Positions 8,216-18,491 of a stretch of 64,000 nucleotides of DNA are shown piece by piece (position 1 is the first letter of the stretch; every line of letters begins with the position of its first letter). The notes beneath the pieces are model-generated. The model saw nothing but the letters and a program-made list of their open reading frames with translations, was not told the DNA's origin and searched no databases. The DNA lies in NCBI RefSeq assembly GCF_914271545.1, contig NZ_CAJZAH010000002.1, forward strand, positions 248,001 through 312,000, in the 5' to 3' direction. This stretch comes from Cupriavidus respiraculi. GTDB lineage: Bacteria; Pseudomonadota; Gammaproteobacteria; Burkholderiales; Burkholderiaceae. Both the position numbers and the translations under genes were made by a program.

Positions 8216-9421
8216 ATGAAACGAAGGATCCTGATTGTCGGCGGCGGCTTCGCCGGCCTGTGGACGGCGCTCGGTGCGGCGCGCGTTCTGGATATGGAGC
8301 GCGCCAGCTCGCTGGTCGAGATCACCCTGGTGTCGCCACGGCCCGACCTTCACATTCGGCCGCGCCTGCATGAGCCGCGTCCCGAGCAGATGGCGGTGCC
8401 CCTGCGGCCCGTGCTCGACGCGGTCGGCGTGAAGTTCGTCGAAGGCACGGTCGACCGCATCCATCCCGGCGACCATTGCGTGGAGATCACCACGGCGGCC
8501 GGCGAGACGACTACGCTGGCCTACGACCGACTGGTGCTGACCAGCGGCAGCCAGCTCTTCCGCCCGCCGCTGCCGGGGCTCGCGCAGCACGCCTTCGCCG
8601 TGGACCAGCTCGACGATGCCGTGGCGCTGCGCGAGCATCTGGAGGGACTGGCGTCCCGGCCGGACACCGCCGCGCGCAATACCTTCGTCGTCGTGGGCGG
8701 CGGCTTCACCGGCCTGGAGGTCGCGACCGAGCTGCCCGGACGGCTGCGTGCCATCCTGGGCGACGACGTGCGCCCGCGCATCGTCGTCGTCGAACGCTCC
8801 GAGGCCATCGGTCCGGACCTCGGTCCCGGCCCGCGCCCGCAGATCCTGGAGGCGCTGGCCCACCTGGGCATCGAGACGCGCGTCGGCGCGGGCGTGGTGT
8901 CGGTCGATGCCGGCGGCGTGGTGACCGCGACCGGCGAACGTATCGACGCCGGCACGGTGATCTGGACGGGCGGCATGGTGGCCAGCCCGCTGACCGTGCA
9001 GGTCTCGCCGAACGTGGACCGCCAGGGCCGCCTGGAGGTGTCCGGCGACCTGCGCGTGGTGGGCGTCAAGGACGTGTTCGGCGCCGGCGACGTGGTGCGC
9101 GCGCTGACGGACGACGAAGGCCACTACTCGCTGATGTCGTGCCAGCACGCCCTCTTCATGGGCCGCTTCTCGGGCCATAACGTCGCCGCCGATCTGCTCG
9201 GCCTGCCCACGATGGAGTACCGCCAGCCGTTCTATGCCACGTGCCTGGACCTGGGCGAGTGGGGAGCCGTTTATACGGAAGGCTGGGATCGCCAGGTGCA
9301 ACTGACGCACGCCGAGGGCAAGGCGCGCAAGATCCTGATCAACACGCAGTGGATCTACCCGCCCGCGCCGGAGCGCGCGCAGGCCCTCGAAGCGGGCAAT
9401 CCGCAGCTGAGCTACACGTAA
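8216..9421 (+). CDS. NAD(P)/FAD-dependent oxidoreductase, type II NADH-dehydrogenase-like
   Basis: A 401-aa flavoprotein of the pyridine-nucleotide-disulphide reductase superfamily, Ndh branch. It has the N-terminal FAD dinucleotide fold GGGFAGLWTAL (residues about 8-18), the central NAD(P) fold VVGGGFTGLEVATEL (about 160-175) and the late FAD motif GVKDVFGAGD, followed by the Gln-His pair (SCQHALFMGR) seen in Ndh-type enzymes. The expected reaction is NADH to quinone electron transfer at the inner membrane face. There is no obvious C-terminal membrane anchor beyond the usual amphipathic tail. The start at 8216 has a taaggaaa ribosome site. The nearby membrane peptide, PAS protein and sensor genes suggest a redox-responsive setting. 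Confidence 0.85.
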   Translation: MKRRILIVGGGFAGLWTALGAARVLDMERASSLVEITLVSPRPDLHIRPRLHEPRPEQMAVPLRPVLDAVGVKFVEGTVDRIHPGDHCVEITTAAGETTTLAYDRLVLTSGSQLFRPPLPGLAQHAFAVDQLDDAVALREHLEGLASRPDTAARNTFVVVGGGFTGLEVATELPGRLRAILGDDVRPRIVVVERSEAIGPDLGPGPRPQILEALAHLGIETRVGAGVVSVDAGGVVTATGERIDAGTVIWTGGMVASPLTVQVSPNVDRQGRLEVSGDLRVVGVKDVFGAGDVVRALTDDEGHYSLMSCQHALFMGRFSGHNVAADLLGLPTMEYRQPFYATCLDLGEWGAVYTEGWDRQVQLTHAEGKARKILINTQWIYPPAPERAQALEAGNPQLSYT

Positions 9422-9426
9422 GGCGC

Positions 9427-9459
9427 GGGACGCCGCGGGCCATGGGCCGGCGGCGTCCC
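9427..9459 (+). terminator. Strong hairpin after the Ndh-like gene
   Basis: A 15-bp stem with one mismatch (gggacgccgcgggcc against ggccggcggcgtccc) and a 3-nt loop begins 6 bp past the stop. There is no U-tract, so it may work as a weak or Rho-assisted terminator or as an mRNA 3' stabiliser. Confidence 0.45.
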
Positions 9460-9581
9460 CATTGATTCACGCCGTGACATAATCGGGCGGCACTCAGTGC
9501 CGCCGCGCATGGCGGCCCGCACTGTCTTCCTCCTGCCATTGCCGGCACGCGCGAACCGCGCTACCGTGGTTGCCTGACCGG

Positions 9582-9603
9582 GCGCCGGCGAAAGCGCCGG
9601 CGC
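9582..9603 (+). promoter_or_regulatory. Leader hairpin just upstream of the PAS gene ribosome site
   Basis: A perfect 9-bp GC-only stem (gcgccggcg / cgccggcgc) with loop aaag ends 11 nt before the caggag ribosome site of the PAS gene. It may influence translation or mark the end of an upstream transcript. No known riboswitch or thermometer class is recognised. Confidence 0.35.
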
Positions 9604-9627
9604 TATCCCATGGACAGGAGACCCCAC

Positions 9628-10068
9628 ATGCCAGCCCCCATCGACCATGCGCAACTGGTGGCCGCCATCGGCGACGCCATCGTGATCGCCGACCCGCAGG
9701 GCGCCATCACGCTATGGAACCCTGCCGCGGAACGGCTGTTCGGCTACACGCAGGAAGAAGCCCTCGGGCAATCGCTGGACCTGATCGTTCCGGAACGCCT
9801 GCGCGGGCGGCATTGGCAGGGCTACGACAAGACCATGGCAACCGGCAGCACACGCTACGGCAGCGAACTGCTGAAGGTGCCGGCCGTGGGCAAGGATGGC
9901 AAGGCGATGTCGATTGCGTTCACCGTGGCGCTGCTCAAGGATGGCAGCGGCGCGGTGACGGGGATCGTTGCGGTCATTCGCGACGAGACGGCGCGCTTTC
10001 AGGAGGAGCGGGCGTTGAAGAAACGGCTGGCGGAGTTGGAGGGGGTGGTGAACGCTGGCGGGGGTTAG
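9628..10068 (+). CDS. PAS-domain-only sensor protein
   Basis: A 146-aa protein made almost entirely of one PAS domain: GDAIVIADPQGAITLWNPAAE, then LFGYTQEEALGQSLDLIVPERLR, then the C-terminal strand GIVAVIRDET. It ends in a short coiled-coil-like helix (FQEERALKKRLAELEG) of the kind that normally joins PAS to an output domain, but no output domain follows. The ATG at 9628 is preferred over the ATG at 9610 because caggag sits 7 nt upstream of it. Such proteins may bind a small ligand or haem/flavin and signal through partners. It may feed the adjacent two-component genes; this is inferred. Confidence 0.85.
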   Translation: MPAPIDHAQLVAAIGDAIVIADPQGAITLWNPAAERLFGYTQEEALGQSLDLIVPERLRGRHWQGYDKTMATGSTRYGSELLKVPAVGKDGKAMSIAFTVALLKDGSGAVTGIVAVIRDETARFQEERALKKRLAELEGVVNAGGG

Positions 10069-10103
10069 GTGGTCGGTTTGCGGCGGCTGCGTCTGCTGCG
10101 GGC

Positions 10104-10160
10104 GGTCACCCTCACCCCCGCCCCTCTCCCGCTGGCGGGAGAGGGGAGAAGACCGTCGGC
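10104..10160. repeat. REP-like palindromic element, copy A
   Basis: A perfect 12-bp stem (cccctctcccgc at 10121-10132, gcgggagagggg at 10135-10146) preceded by the flank ggtcaccctcaccccc and followed by agaccgtcggc. It belongs to the same family as elements at 10181, 10247, 14603 and 14680, and is related to the hairpin at 53222. Confidence 0.85.
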
Positions 10161-10180
10161 CCGTGCAAGTGCTGTCGGTC

Positions 10181-10230
10181 TGCTCCCCCTCCCCTCCCCC
10201 ACCGGCGGGAGACGGGAGAAGACCGTCGGC
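10181..10230. repeat. REP-like element, diverged copy B
   Basis: A shorter, imperfect copy (core caccggcgggagacggg) sharing the 16-bp tail gggagaagaccgtcgg with copy A, in the same orientation. Confidence 0.7.
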
Positions 10231-10246
10231 ATATCGAACACCCGCG

Positions 10247-10300
10247 GTTCGCTCCCCTCTCCCGCCAGCGGGAGAGGGGCCGGGGGTGAGGGGGACCGCC
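10247..10300. repeat. REP-like palindromic element, copy C (inverted)
   Basis: The same 12-bp stem (10254-10265 and 10268-10279), but the gggggtgaggg flank lies on the right, so this copy is inverted relative to A. A, B and C together occupy most of the 333-bp gene-free stretch between the PAS gene and purL, giving a BIME-like cluster. Confidence 0.85.
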
Positions 10301-10333
10301 AGCCGAAGCCCCCGACTCATCCCAAGCCAGTAC

Positions 10334-10366
10334 AAAAAAAAAAGCCCGCGCCAAAGCGCGGGCTTT
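10334..10366 (-). terminator. Rho-independent terminator of purL
   Basis: Read on the minus strand, an 11-bp stem (aaagcccgcgc / gcgcgggcttt) with a 4-nt loop is followed by a run of about ten U (the poly-A at 10334-10343 on the plus strand). It begins 36 bp past the purL stop. Confidence 0.93.
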
Positions 10367-10401
10367 CTCACGGGCCACCAAAGTGGCCCGCTGCGACACC
10401 A

Positions 10402-13400
10402 TCACCCCACCCACTTCCGCGCATTCCTGAACATGCGCATCCACGGGCTGCCGCCATCGGGCAGCTGCTTCCAGCCGTCCGGCGCCCAGCTCATGGTCGC
10501 GGTGCGGAACACGCGCTCGGCGTGCGGCATCAGCACGGTGAAGCGGCCGTCGACGGTGGTCACCGAAGTGATGCCGTCCGGCGAGCCGTTCGGGTTCAGC
10601 GGGTATGTCTGCGTGACCGCGCCGTAGTTGTCGACGAAGCGCAGCGCCACGTCGACCTTCGACTTGTCGCCCTGCTGCGAGAAGTCCGCGAAGCCCTCGC
10701 CGTGGGCCACGGCGACCGGGATGCGGCTGCCTTCCATGCCCTGGAAGAAGATCGACGGGGACTGCTGCACTTCCACGGTGACGAAGCGGCCTTCGTACTG
10801 CTCCGACTGGTTGCGGGTGAACTTCGGCCATGCGCCCGCGCCCGGGATGATCGGGGCGAGGTTGCTCATCATCTGGCAGCCGTTGCACACGCCCAGCGCG
10901 AAGGTATCGGTGCGGTTGAAGAACGCGGCGAACTGCTCGGCCATCGCGGCATTGAACAGCACCGTCTTGGCCCAGCCCTCGCCGGCGCCCAGCACGTCGC
11001 CGTAGCTGAAGCCGCCGCATGCGACGAAGCCGGTGAAGTCGGCCAGGTTGGCGCGGCCGGCGATCAGGTCGCTCATATGCACGTCGTGCGTAGCGAAGCC
11101 GGCCAGGTCCATGCTGTACGCCATTTCGATCTGCGAGTTGACGCCCTGCTCGCGCAGGATGGCAACGCGCGGCCGTGCGCCCGTGGCGATATACGGCGCG
11201 GCGACGTTCTCGGCCGGATCGAAGGTCAGCACCGGCGAGATGCCGGGGTCGGCCGCGTCCAGCAGGCGGTCGTACTCGCTGTCGGCGCAGGCCGGGTTGT
11301 CGCGCAGGCGCGCGATGCGCCAGCTCACCTCGCTCCAGATGCGCTGCAGTTCGCCGCGCGGCGCGCCGAAGACCTTCTTCGCGTCGCGGTAGATCTCGAT
11401 CTGGTCGGTCGTGTTGGGCTTGCCGATCACGTGGCTGCACGACGACAGGCCGGCCTCGCGCAGCGCGCCGAAGACGGCGTCGCGCTCGTCCAGGCGCACC
11501 TGGATCACCGCGCCCAGTTCCTCCGAGAACAGCGCGCGCAGCGTCTGGTCGTTGCGGCGTTCCGCGATCTGCTGGGCCCAATTCTTGGCGTCGCCGTAGT
11601 CCTGCTCGCCGGTCGGGTCCAGCGTCAGCATGTCGACGTTGAGGGATACGCCGCAATGGCCGGCGAAGGCCATTTCGGCCACGGTTGCCATCAGGCCGCC
11701 GTCGGAGCGGTCGTGATAGGCGAGCAGCTTGCCTTCGCGGTTCAGGCGCTGGATCGCGTTGAAGAAGTTGCGCAGCTCCACGGCGTTGTCGACGTCGGGC
11801 GCGCTGTCGCCCACCTGCTGCGTGACCTGAGCCAGGATGCTGCCGCCCATGCGGTTCTTGCCGCGGCCAAGATCGACTGCGATCAGCACGGTATCGCCGC
11901 GGTCCGTGCGCAACTGCGGCGTGAGGGTCTGGTTGACGTCATCGACAGCCGCGAACGCCGAGATGATCAGCGACACCGGCGCCACCACTTCCTTGGCCTC
12001 GGCGCCGTCCTGCCACTTGGTGCGCATCGACAGCGAATCCTTGCCCACCGGAATGCTGATGCCCAGCGCCGGGCACAGGTCCATGCCCACCGCGCGCACA
12101 GTGTCGTACAGCTTCGCGTCCTCGCCCTCGACGCCGCACGCGGCCATCCAGTTGGCCGACAGCTTGACCTTGCCCAGGTCCTTGACCGGGGCGGCCGCCA
12201 GGTTGGTCAGCGCCTCGCCGATGGCCATGCGGCCCGACGCGGGCGCGTCGATCACCGCCAGCGGCGTGCGCTCGCCCATCGTCATCGCCTCGCCCGCCGT
12301 GCCCTTGTAGTCGAGCGTGGTCACCGCCACGTCGGCCACCGGCACCTGCCACGGGCCGACGAACTGATCGCGGGCATTCATGCCGCCCACGGTACGGTCG
12401 CCGATGGTGATCAGGAACGACTTGCTGGCCACCGTAGGGTGGCGCAGCACGTTGCGCACGGCCTCGTCCAGCGAGACGCCGGTCACGTCGACGGCCGGCA
12501 GCGCCTGCGCGACGCGCTTGACGTCGCGATGCATGCGCGGCGGCTTGCCGAGCAGCACGTCCATCGGCATGTCGACGGCATAGTGCTCCTTCAGCGAGGC
12601 ATCGACGCTGGCGTCGACCAGTTGCAGCTGCTTTTCCTCGGTGGCGATGCCCACCACGGCGAACGGCGCGCGCTCGCGCTCGCACATCGCCTGGAAGCGC
12701 GGGAAGCTGTCCGGCGCGATGGCCATGACATAGCGCTCCTGCGACTCGTTGCACCAGATTTCCGCCGGCGACAGGCCGGATTCTTCGAGGTGCACCTGGC
12801 GCAGGTCGAAGCGCGCGCCACGGCCCGCGCCGTCCACCAGCTCGGGGAAGGCATTGGAGATGCCGCCCGCGCCCACGTCGTGGATCGACAGGATGGGGTT
12901 CTCGTCGCCAAGCTGCCAGCACGCGTTGATGACTTCCTGAGCGCGGCGCTCCATTTCCGGGTTGCCGCGCTGGACGGAATCGAAGTCCAGGTCGGCGGTG
13001 TTGGTGCCGGTCGCCATCGAGCTCGCGGCGCCACCGCCCATGCCGATGCGCATGCCCGGGCCGCCCAGCTGGATCAGCAGCGCGCCGGCCGGCAGCGGGT
13101 CCTTGTGCGTGTGCTTGGCGTCGATATTGCCGATGCCGCCGGCGATCATGATGGGCTTGTGGTAGCCGCGCACCGTGCCGCCCACGTTCTGCTCGTAGAC
13201 GCGGAAGTAGCCGCCCAGGTTGGCACGGCCGAATTCATTGTTGAAGGCCGCGCCACCGAGCGGGCCCTCGATCATGATCTGCAGCGGCGAGGCGATGCGG
13301 TCCGGCTTGCCGGTCACGCCCGGCTGTTCGGCCGCATTGCGATGGGCCATCGGCTGGGCCGCGTCGCGCGCGTTTTCCCACGGCTCGACGGCGTCGGGCA

Positions 13401-14448
13401 GCATCAGGTTCGACACGGTGAAGCCGGTCAGGCCCGCCTTGGGCTTGGCGCCACGGCCCGTCGCGCCCTCGTCGCGGATTTCGCCGCCGGCGCCGGTGGA
13501 CGCGCCGGGGAACGGCGAGATCGCGGTCGGGTGGTTGTGCGTCTCCACCTTCATCAGCGTGTGGGTCAGCGCCTCGTGGCGGTCGTACTTCTGGTCGTCG
13601 CCGCGCGGGAACCAGCGCTCGGCCACATCGCCCTCCATCACGGCCGAGTTGTCCGAATAGGCGACGATGGAGCCCTGCGGATTGAGCTGGTGCGTGTTGC
13701 GGATCATCGCGAAGAGGGACTTGTCCTGCTCCTCGCCGTCGATGGTCCACGTGGCATTGAAGATCTTGTGGCGGCAGTGCTCGCTGTTGGCCTGCGCGAA
13801 CATCATCAGTTCCACGTCGGTCGGATTGCGCTCCAGCTTCGCGTAGGCATCGACCAGATAGTCGATCTCGTCCTCCGACAGCGCCAGGCCCATGGCCACG
13901 TTGGCTTCGGCCAGCGCGGCGCGGCCACCCGTCAGGTCGATGAAGCGCAGCGGCTTGGCCGGCAGTTCCTCGAACAGGCCCGCGGCGGCGTCGCGGCTCG
14001 CGACCACCGTTTCGGTCATGCGGTCGAACAGGTGAGCGGCGACGGCCTCGCGCGTGGCGGCATCCAGCGTCTTGCGCCCGCGCAGCAGGCCCTTCTTGCA
14101 GACCACGGTGATCTCGACGCCCCGCTCGATCCGGTGCACGTGCGACAGGCCGCAGTTATGGGCGATGTCGGTGGCCTTGCTGGCCCACGGCGAAATCGTG
14201 CCGAAGCGCGGAATGACCACGAAGCGGTCGCCCTCGGGCTGCTCGGCGAACGGCGCGCCGTAGGTCAGCAGCGCGGCGATGCGGTCTTGGTCGGCCTTGT
14301 CCAGCGGCGTATCGGTATCGACGAAGTGCAGGAACTGGCCGTGCACGGACTCGATATCGGCGTCGATCTGTTTGAGGGCGGTGAGCAGGCGTTGCTGGCG
14401 GAAGGCGGAAAGCGCCAATGCGCCGGGGAAGCACGAGAAATGCGCCAT
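10402..14448 (-). CDS. purL: Phosphoribosylformylglycinamidine synthase (FGAM synthetase)
   Basis: A 1348-aa large-type PurL for the fourth step of purine synthesis: FGAR + glutamine + ATP to FGAM. In order are the N-terminal PurS-like and linker parts, two repeated ATP-binding/AIR-synthase-like halves (landmarks [15 protein letters not shown] and [16 protein letters not shown], later GKNRMGGSI and [12 protein letters not shown]), and the C-terminal class I glutaminase with nucleophile Cys in GVCNGCQMM and His/Glu in [10 protein letters not shown]. The length is normal for proteobacteria. It is single-gene on the minus strand, bounded by REP-like clusters on both sides and ended by a strong terminator. 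A TACAAT -10 candidate lies 83 bp upstream. Confidence 0.98.
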   Translation of the reverse strand: MAHFSCFPGALALSAFRQQRLLTALKQIDADIESVHGQFLHFVDTDTPLDKADQDRIAALLTYGAPFAEQPEGDRFVVIPRFGTISPWASKATDIAHNCGLSHVHRIERGVEITVVCKKGLLRGRKTLDAATREAVAAHLFDRMTETVVASRDAAAGLFEELPAKPLRFIDLTGGRAALAEANVAMGLALSEDEIDYLVDAYAKLERNPTDVELMMFAQANSEHCRHKIFNATWTIDGEEQDKSLFAMIRNTHQLNPQGSIVAYSDNSAVMEGDVAERWFPRGDDQKYDRHEALTHTLMKVETHNHPTAISPFPGASTGAGGEIRDEGATGRGAKPKAGLTGFTVSNLMLPDAVEPWENARDAAQPMAHRNAAEQPGVTGKPDRIASPLQIMIEGPLGGAAFNNEFGRANLGGYFRVYEQNVGGTVRGYHKPIMIAGGIGNIDAKHTHKDPLPAGALLIQLGGPGMRIGMGGGAASSMATGTNTADLDFDSVQRGNPEMERRAQEVINACWQLGDENPILSIHDVGAGGISNAFPELVDGAGRGARFDLRQVHLEESGLSPAEIWCNESQERYVMAIAPDSFPRFQAMCERERAPFAVVGIATEEKQLQLVDASVDASLKEHYAVDMPMDVLLGKPPRMHRDVKRVAQALPAVDVTGVSLDEAVRNVLRHPTVASKSFLITIGDRTVGGMNARDQFVGPWQVPVADVAVTTLDYKGTAGEAMTMGERTPLAVIDAPASGRMAIGEALTNLAAAPVKDLGKVKLSANWMAACGVEGEDAKLYDTVRAVGMDLCPALGISIPVGKDSLSMRTKWQDGAEAKEVVAPVSLIISAFAAVDDVNQTLTPQLRTDRGDTVLIAVDLGRGKNRMGGSILAQVTQQVGDSAPDVDNAVELRNFFNAIQRLNREGKLLAYHDRSDGGLMATVAEMAFAGHCGVSLNVDMLTLDPTGEQDYGDAKNWAQQIAERRNDQTLRALFSEELGAVIQVRLDERDAVFGALREAGLSSCSHVIGKPNTTDQIEIYRDAKKVFGAPRGELQRIWSEVSWRIARLRDNPACADSEYDRLLDAADPGISPVLTFDPAENVAAPYIATGARPRVAILREQGVNSQIEMAYSMDLAGFATHDVHMSDLIAGRANLADFTGFVACGGFSYGDVLGAGEGWAKTVLFNAAMAEQFAAFFNRTDTFALGVCNGCQMMSNLAPIIPGAGAWPKFTRNQSEQYEGRFVTVEVQQSPSIFFQGMEGSRIPVAVAHGEGFADFSQQGDKSKVDVALRFVDNYGAVTQTYPLNPNGSPDGITSVTTVDGRFTVLMPHAERVFRTATMSWAPDGWKQLPDGGSPWMRMFRNARKWVG

Positions 14449-14530
14449 GATCTGAGCGGTCGGGAGGCGAAGGAGGTGGGGCTGCAGCCGGCGGCCCCGC
14501 TTTTGGCGGGCCGCGCGGCGGAAAACCGCT

Positions 14531-14536
14531 ATTGTA
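14531..14536 (-). promoter_or_regulatory. Candidate -10 box for purL
   Basis: On the minus strand this reads TACAAT (5 of 6 to consensus), 83 bp upstream of the purL start. No good -35 hexamer is visible at 16-18 bp spacing. Confidence 0.4.
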
Positions 14537-14602
14537 CCTTGCCGGGGGCGGGGTTTTGCGGTGCCGCAATGGGGGTGGTTTGGCGGCTGGAGGATGGCGG
14601 GC

Positions 14603-14662
14603 GGTCACCCTCACCCCCGGCCCCTCTGCCGCTGGCGGGATAGGGGGAGCAAACCCTCAGCG
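14603..14662. repeat. REP-like element, copy D
   Basis: It shares ggtcaccctcacccccg with copy A and has an imperfect stem (cccctctgccgc / gcgggataggggg). It ends in gcaaaccctcagcgc, and the gagcaaacc piece also occurs in the hairpin at 53222-53260. Confidence 0.75.
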
Positions 14663-14679
14663 CTTGGAGTCCCGACGGT

Positions 14680-14730
14680 GTTCTCCCCTCTCCCGCGCGC
14701 GGGAGAGGGGCGGGGGTGAGGGTGACCGCC
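14680..14730. repeat. REP-like palindromic element, copy E (inverted)
   Basis: A 12-bp stem (cccctctcccgc at 14685-14696, gcgggagagggg at 14699-14710) with the flank gggggtgagggtgacc on the right. It is inverted relative to D, so D+E mirror the A+C pair on the other side of purL. It lies 34 bp beyond the hydantoinase stop and could end that transcript. Confidence 0.85.
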
Positions 14731-14763
14731 CCCAAGGGCCGACCCCCTCAACCCACCAAGACA

Positions 14764-17700
14764 TCACCCTTCCCCATACCCGCCGCCGCCGGGCGTCTCG
14801 ATGACGAACACGTCATCCACCGCCATCTCCGTGCGGGCCACATGGTCCAGGGCCTCGACCCGCCCATCCGCCCGCACCACCAGATTGCGTCCCCGCTCGC
14901 CCGGCTCGCCGCCGGCCATGCCGAACGGCGCATGTACCCGGTTGTTCGACAGGATCGACGCCGTCATCGGCTCCAGGAAGCGCACCTTGCGAATGCCTCC
15001 GTTGCCGCCGCGCCAGCGCCCCGCCCCGCCCGAGCCCGGCCGGATCTCGTAGCTGTCCAGCCGTACCGGAAAGCGCCATTCCAGCACTTCGGGATCGGTG
15101 AGCCGGGAATTGGTCATATTGGTCTGCACCACATCGCAGCCATCGAAGCCATTGCCCGCCCCGCTGCCGCCCGAGATGGTCTCGTAGTACTGGTAGCGCT
15201 CGTTGCCGAACGTGAAGTTGTTCATCGTGCCCTGGCTGGCCGCGACCACGCCCAGCGCGCCGTACAGCGCGTTCGTGATGCAGCTCGACGTTTCCACGTT
15301 GCCCGACACCACCGAGGCCGGATAGCGCGGATTGAGCATCGACCCTTCGGGAATGATGACCTTCAGCGGCTTCAGGCAGCCCGCGTTCAGCGGAATGTCC
15401 TCGTTGACCAGCGTGCGGAAGACGTACAGCACCGCCGCCATGCACACCGCGCGCGGCGCGTTGAAGTTGTTGGGCAGCTGCGCCGAGGTGCCGGTGAAGT
15501 CGACCACCGCTTCGCGGCGCTCGCGGTCCACCGTGACGCGCACCACGATGTGCGCGCCGTTATCCAGCGGATAGCGGTATTCGCCGTCCTTCAGCGCGGT
15601 GATCACCCGCCGCACGGCTTCCTCGGCGTTGTCCTGCACATGGCCCATATAGGCGCGCACGACGTCCAGCCCGAACTGCGCCACCATCTTGCGCAGCTCC
15701 TCCACGCCCTTGGCGTTCGCCGCCACCTGCGCGCGCAGGTCGGCCATGTTCTGGTCGGCGTTGCGGGCGGGATAGCGCGCGCCCGCCAGTAGCGCCCGCA
15801 TGCCGGCGTCGTCCAGCACGCCGCCGTCGACGAGGCGGAAGTTGTCGATCAGCACGCCCTCCTCCTCGACCACCGTCGAGTCCGGTGGCATCGAGCCCGG
15901 CGTGATGCCGCCGATATCCGCATGGTGGCCGCGCGAGCCGACATAGAACAGCACCTCGCGCCCGGCCTCGTCGAACACCGGCGTGATCACCGTCACATCG
16001 GGAAGGTGCGTGCCGCCGTTGTAAGGGTCGTTCAGCACGAACACGTCCCCGTCCTTCATCCGGCCGGCATTGCGCGCGATCACGGTCTTGATGCTCTCGC
16101 CCATCGAACCGAGGTGCACCGGCATGTGGGGCGCGTTGGCGATCAGGTTGCCGTCGGCATCGAAGATGGCGCAGGAGAAGTCCAGCCGCTCCTTGATATT
16201 GACCGAGTACGCGGTGTTCTGCAGCCGCAGGCCCATCTGCTCGGCGATGGACATGAACAGGTTGTTGAAGACTTCGAGCATCACCGGATCGGCCTGCGTG
16301 CCCAGCGCGCGGCGCTGCGGACGCGGCACCGCGCGCGTGAGCAGCAGATGGTCGCGCTCGGTCAGTTCGGCCTGCCAGCCGGGCTCGACCACGGTGGTGG
16401 CGTTCTGCTCGGCGATGATCGCCGGCCCCATCAGCCGGTCGCCCGGGCGCAGCGCGTCGCGGCGATAGAGCCCGGTATCGTGCCACTGGCCGCCGCTGAA
16501 CATGCGGACCTGCTCGGTCGCGATCGGCCCGCCCACGCGTGGGGGCAGCGCTTCCGGCTTTTCCTCGGGCGCCTGCGCCACGCCCACCGCCTCCACCGAG
16601 ACGGCCTCGGCCACCAGCGGCTTGCCGGGCATCAGGAAGGCATAGCGCTGGCGATAGGCCGCCTCGAATGCGCCGCGCATCGCATCCAGCGTGCCGAACG
16701 GCACGATCAGCGCCGAATCGGTGCCCTCGTAGCGCAGGTGCACGCGGCGGATCAGTTCGATGCGGCGCTCGTCCTCGCCCTGCTCCAGCAGCTCGTTGCG
16801 GGCCTCGGCGCACAGTTCGTCCAGGTGGCCGGCGAGCGCCGCCACTGCCGCGTCGTCCAGCCGCGCCTCGATGGCGCGCTCGCGCATCGCGGTGCGGTCG
16901 GCCAGCCCCATGCCGTAGGCCGACAGCACGCCGGCGAGCGGATGCACGAACACGGTCTGCATGCCCAGTGCATCGGCCACCAGGCAGGCGTGCTGGCCGC
17001 CCGCGCCGCCGAACGTGGTAAGCGTGTAGCCCGTCACGTCGTGGCCGCGCTGCACCGAGATCTGCTTGATGGCATTGGCCATGTTGCCGACCGCGATCTC
17101 GATGAAGCCCTCGGCCACCTGCTCCGGGCTGCGCCGGTCGCCCGTGGCCGCCGCGATATCGTCGGCCAGCGCGGCGAAGCGCTGCGCCACCGCGTCGTAG
17201 TCCAGCGTCGCATCCGCGCGCGGGCCGAACACCGCGGGGAAATGGCGCGGCTGGATCTTGCCCAGCATCACGTTGCAGTCGGTCACCGCCAGCGGGCCGC
17301 CGCGCCGATAGCTGGCAGGCCCGGGGTTCGCGCCGGCCGAGTCCGGCCCCACGCGATAGCGGCTGCCGTCGAAATGGAGGATGGAGCCGCCGCCCGCGGC
17401 CACCGTATGGATGCTCATCATCGGCGCGCGCATGCGCACGCCGGCCACGCTGGTTTCGAACACGCGCTCGAAGTCGTTCGGATGGCTGCCGTTGAAGTGA
17501 GACACATCGGTCGACGTGCCCCCCATGTCGAAGCCGATGATGCGGCCGAAGCCGGCGCGCTGCGACGAGCGCACCATGCCGACGATGCCGCCGGCCGGGC
17601 CGGACAGGATCGCGTCCTTGCCCTGGAAGCGGTGGGCGTCCGTGAGGCCCCCGCTGCTTTGCATGAACTGGAGGTTGACGCCGGGCATCTCGCGCGCCAC

Positions 17701-18414
17701 CTGCTCGACATAGCGCCGCAGGATGGGCGAGAGGTAGGCATCGACCACCGTGGTATCGCCGCGCGAAACCAGCTTCATCAGCGGCGAGACCTCGTGCGAC
17801 ACCGATACCTGGGCGAAGCCCGTCTCGCGGGCGATGCGCGCCGCGGCGGCCTCGTGCGCGGTGTAGCGGTAGCCGTGCAGGAACACGATGGCCACCGCGC
17901 GGATGCCGCTGTCGAACACCTGCCGCATCTGCGCGCGCAGGGCCGCTTCGTCCAGCGGCTGCACGACATCGCCGTGCGCGCCGACGCGCTCGTCGACCTC
18001 CACCACCTCGCGGTACAACAGTTCGGGCAGCACGATATTCAGGTCGAACAGCCGCGGGCGGTTCTGGTAGGCGATGCGCAGCGCATCGCGAAAGCCCCGC
18101 GTGGTGAACAGCGCGGTGGGCTCGCCCTTGCGTTCGAGCAGCGCATTGGTGGCGACGGTGGTTCCCATCTTCACCACCTCGACCTGCGCCGGCGTCACCG
18201 GTTCGCCCGCCGCGAGGCCCAGCAGATGGCGGATGCCCGCCACCGCCGCGTCCGCGTATTGCTCGGGATTCTCCGACAGCAGCTTGTGCGTCGCGACCGT
18301 GCCGTCCGGCCGCAGCCCGACGATATCGGTGAAGGTGCCGCCCCGGTCGATCCAGAACTGCCAGCGGCGGGAATCGAAGGGAACGGCGGTGCGGGATGAC
18401 GGCGACGACGACAC
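14764..18414 (-). CDS. Fused hydantoinase A/B (5-oxoprolinase family), ATP-dependent
   Basis: A 1216-aa protein with the HyuA half first (residues 1 to about 690: [14 protein letters not shown] phosphate-binding motif, later [17 protein letters not shown]) and the HyuB half second (about 700-1216: [44 protein letters not shown]). Such fusions hydrolyse cyclic amides with ATP: 5-oxoproline, hydantoins or related lactams. Substrate cannot be assigned from sequence. The GTG at 18414 is chosen because aaggag lies 5 nt upstream; the open frame extends further but without family similarity. A MarR-like regulator is 77 bp upstream in the same direction. Amidase, TRAP importer and amino-acid oxidase genes run divergently, suggesting one catabolic locus. 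Confidence 0.92.
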   Translation of the reverse strand: MSSSPSSRTAVPFDSRRWQFWIDRGGTFTDIVGLRPDGTVATHKLLSENPEQYADAAVAGIRHLLGLAAGEPVTPAQVEVVKMGTTVATNALLERKGEPTALFTTRGFRDALRIAYQNRPRLFDLNIVLPELLYREVVEVDERVGAHGDVVQPLDEAALRAQMRQVFDSGIRAVAIVFLHGYRYTAHEAAAARIARETGFAQVSVSHEVSPLMKLVSRGDTTVVDAYLSPILRRYVEQVAREMPGVNLQFMQSSGGLTDAHRFQGKDAILSGPAGGIVGMVRSSQRAGFGRIIGFDMGGTSTDVSHFNGSHPNDFERVFETSVAGVRMRAPMMSIHTVAAGGGSILHFDGSRYRVGPDSAGANPGPASYRRGGPLAVTDCNVMLGKIQPRHFPAVFGPRADATLDYDAVAQRFAALADDIAAATGDRRSPEQVAEGFIEIAVGNMANAIKQISVQRGHDVTGYTLTTFGGAGGQHACLVADALGMQTVFVHPLAGVLSAYGMGLADRTAMRERAIEARLDDAAVAALAGHLDELCAEARNELLEQGEDERRIELIRRVHLRYEGTDSALIVPFGTLDAMRGAFEAAYRQRYAFLMPGKPLVAEAVSVEAVGVAQAPEEKPEALPPRVGGPIATEQVRMFSGGQWHDTGLYRRDALRPGDRLMGPAIIAEQNATTVVEPGWQAELTERDHLLLTRAVPRPQRRALGTQADPVMLEVFNNLFMSIAEQMGLRLQNTAYSVNIKERLDFSCAIFDADGNLIANAPHMPVHLGSMGESIKTVIARNAGRMKDGDVFVLNDPYNGGTHLPDVTVITPVFDEAGREVLFYVGSRGHHADIGGITPGSMPPDSTVVEEEGVLIDNFRLVDGGVLDDAGMRALLAGARYPARNADQNMADLRAQVAANAKGVEELRKMVAQFGLDVVRAYMGHVQDNAEEAVRRVITALKDGEYRYPLDNGAHIVVRVTVDRERREAVVDFTGTSAQLPNNFNAPRAVCMAAVLYVFRTLVNEDIPLNAGCLKPLKVIIPEGSMLNPRYPASVVSGNVETSSCITNALYGALGVVAASQGTMNNFTFGNERYQYYETISGGSGAGNGFDGCDVVQTNMTNSRLTDPEVLEWRFPVRLDSYEIRPGSGGAGRWRGGNGGIRKVRFLEPMTASILSNNRVHAPFGMAGGEPGERGRNLVVRADGRVEALDHVARTEMAVDDVFVIETPGGGGYGEG

Positions 18415-18443
18415 TGGCACTCCTTGCGGGGAAATTGCGGTTT

Positions 18444-18475
18444 GGGGCGGTCGGGGGCGGTTGGGGCGGTTCGGG
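18444..18475 (+). repeat. G-run repeat, potential G-quadruplex
   Basis: Four G-tracts (4, 5, 4 and 3 G) separated by near-identical loops cggtc, cggtt and cggttc lie in the 77-bp gap between the MarR-like and hydantoinase genes, 30-61 bp upstream of the hydantoinase start. The G-rich strand is the template strand for both genes. Confidence 0.5.
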
Positions 18476-18491
18476 TGTTGCTGCGCGGGCG

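Larger units (their letters stand above)
14449..14763. other. 315-bp gene-free stretch upstream of purL
   Basis: It contains a GC-rich leader hairpin (about 14489-14520, approximate arms gcggcccgc and gcggggccgc in the minus-strand sense), a candidate purL -10 box and the two REP-like elements listed separately. I see no gene. Confidence 0.6.

Noticed and set aside
10104-10300. The regularly spaced palindromes as a CRISPR array
   Set aside because: Copies vary in orientation and length, are themselves the palindromes, and have no uniform unique spacers or cas genes.
10069-14643. A 1524-codon plus-strand open frame across the purL locus
   Set aside because: Antisense to purL and running through the REP-like repeats; no protein family resemblance.
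15922-18399. An 825-codon plus-strand frame
   Set aside because: Antisense shadow of the hydantoinase gene.
18412-18428. TGGCAC followed by TTGC near the hydantoinase start as a sigma-54 promoter
   Set aside because: The spacing is 3 instead of 5 bases and the sequence overlaps the start codon on the opposite sense.
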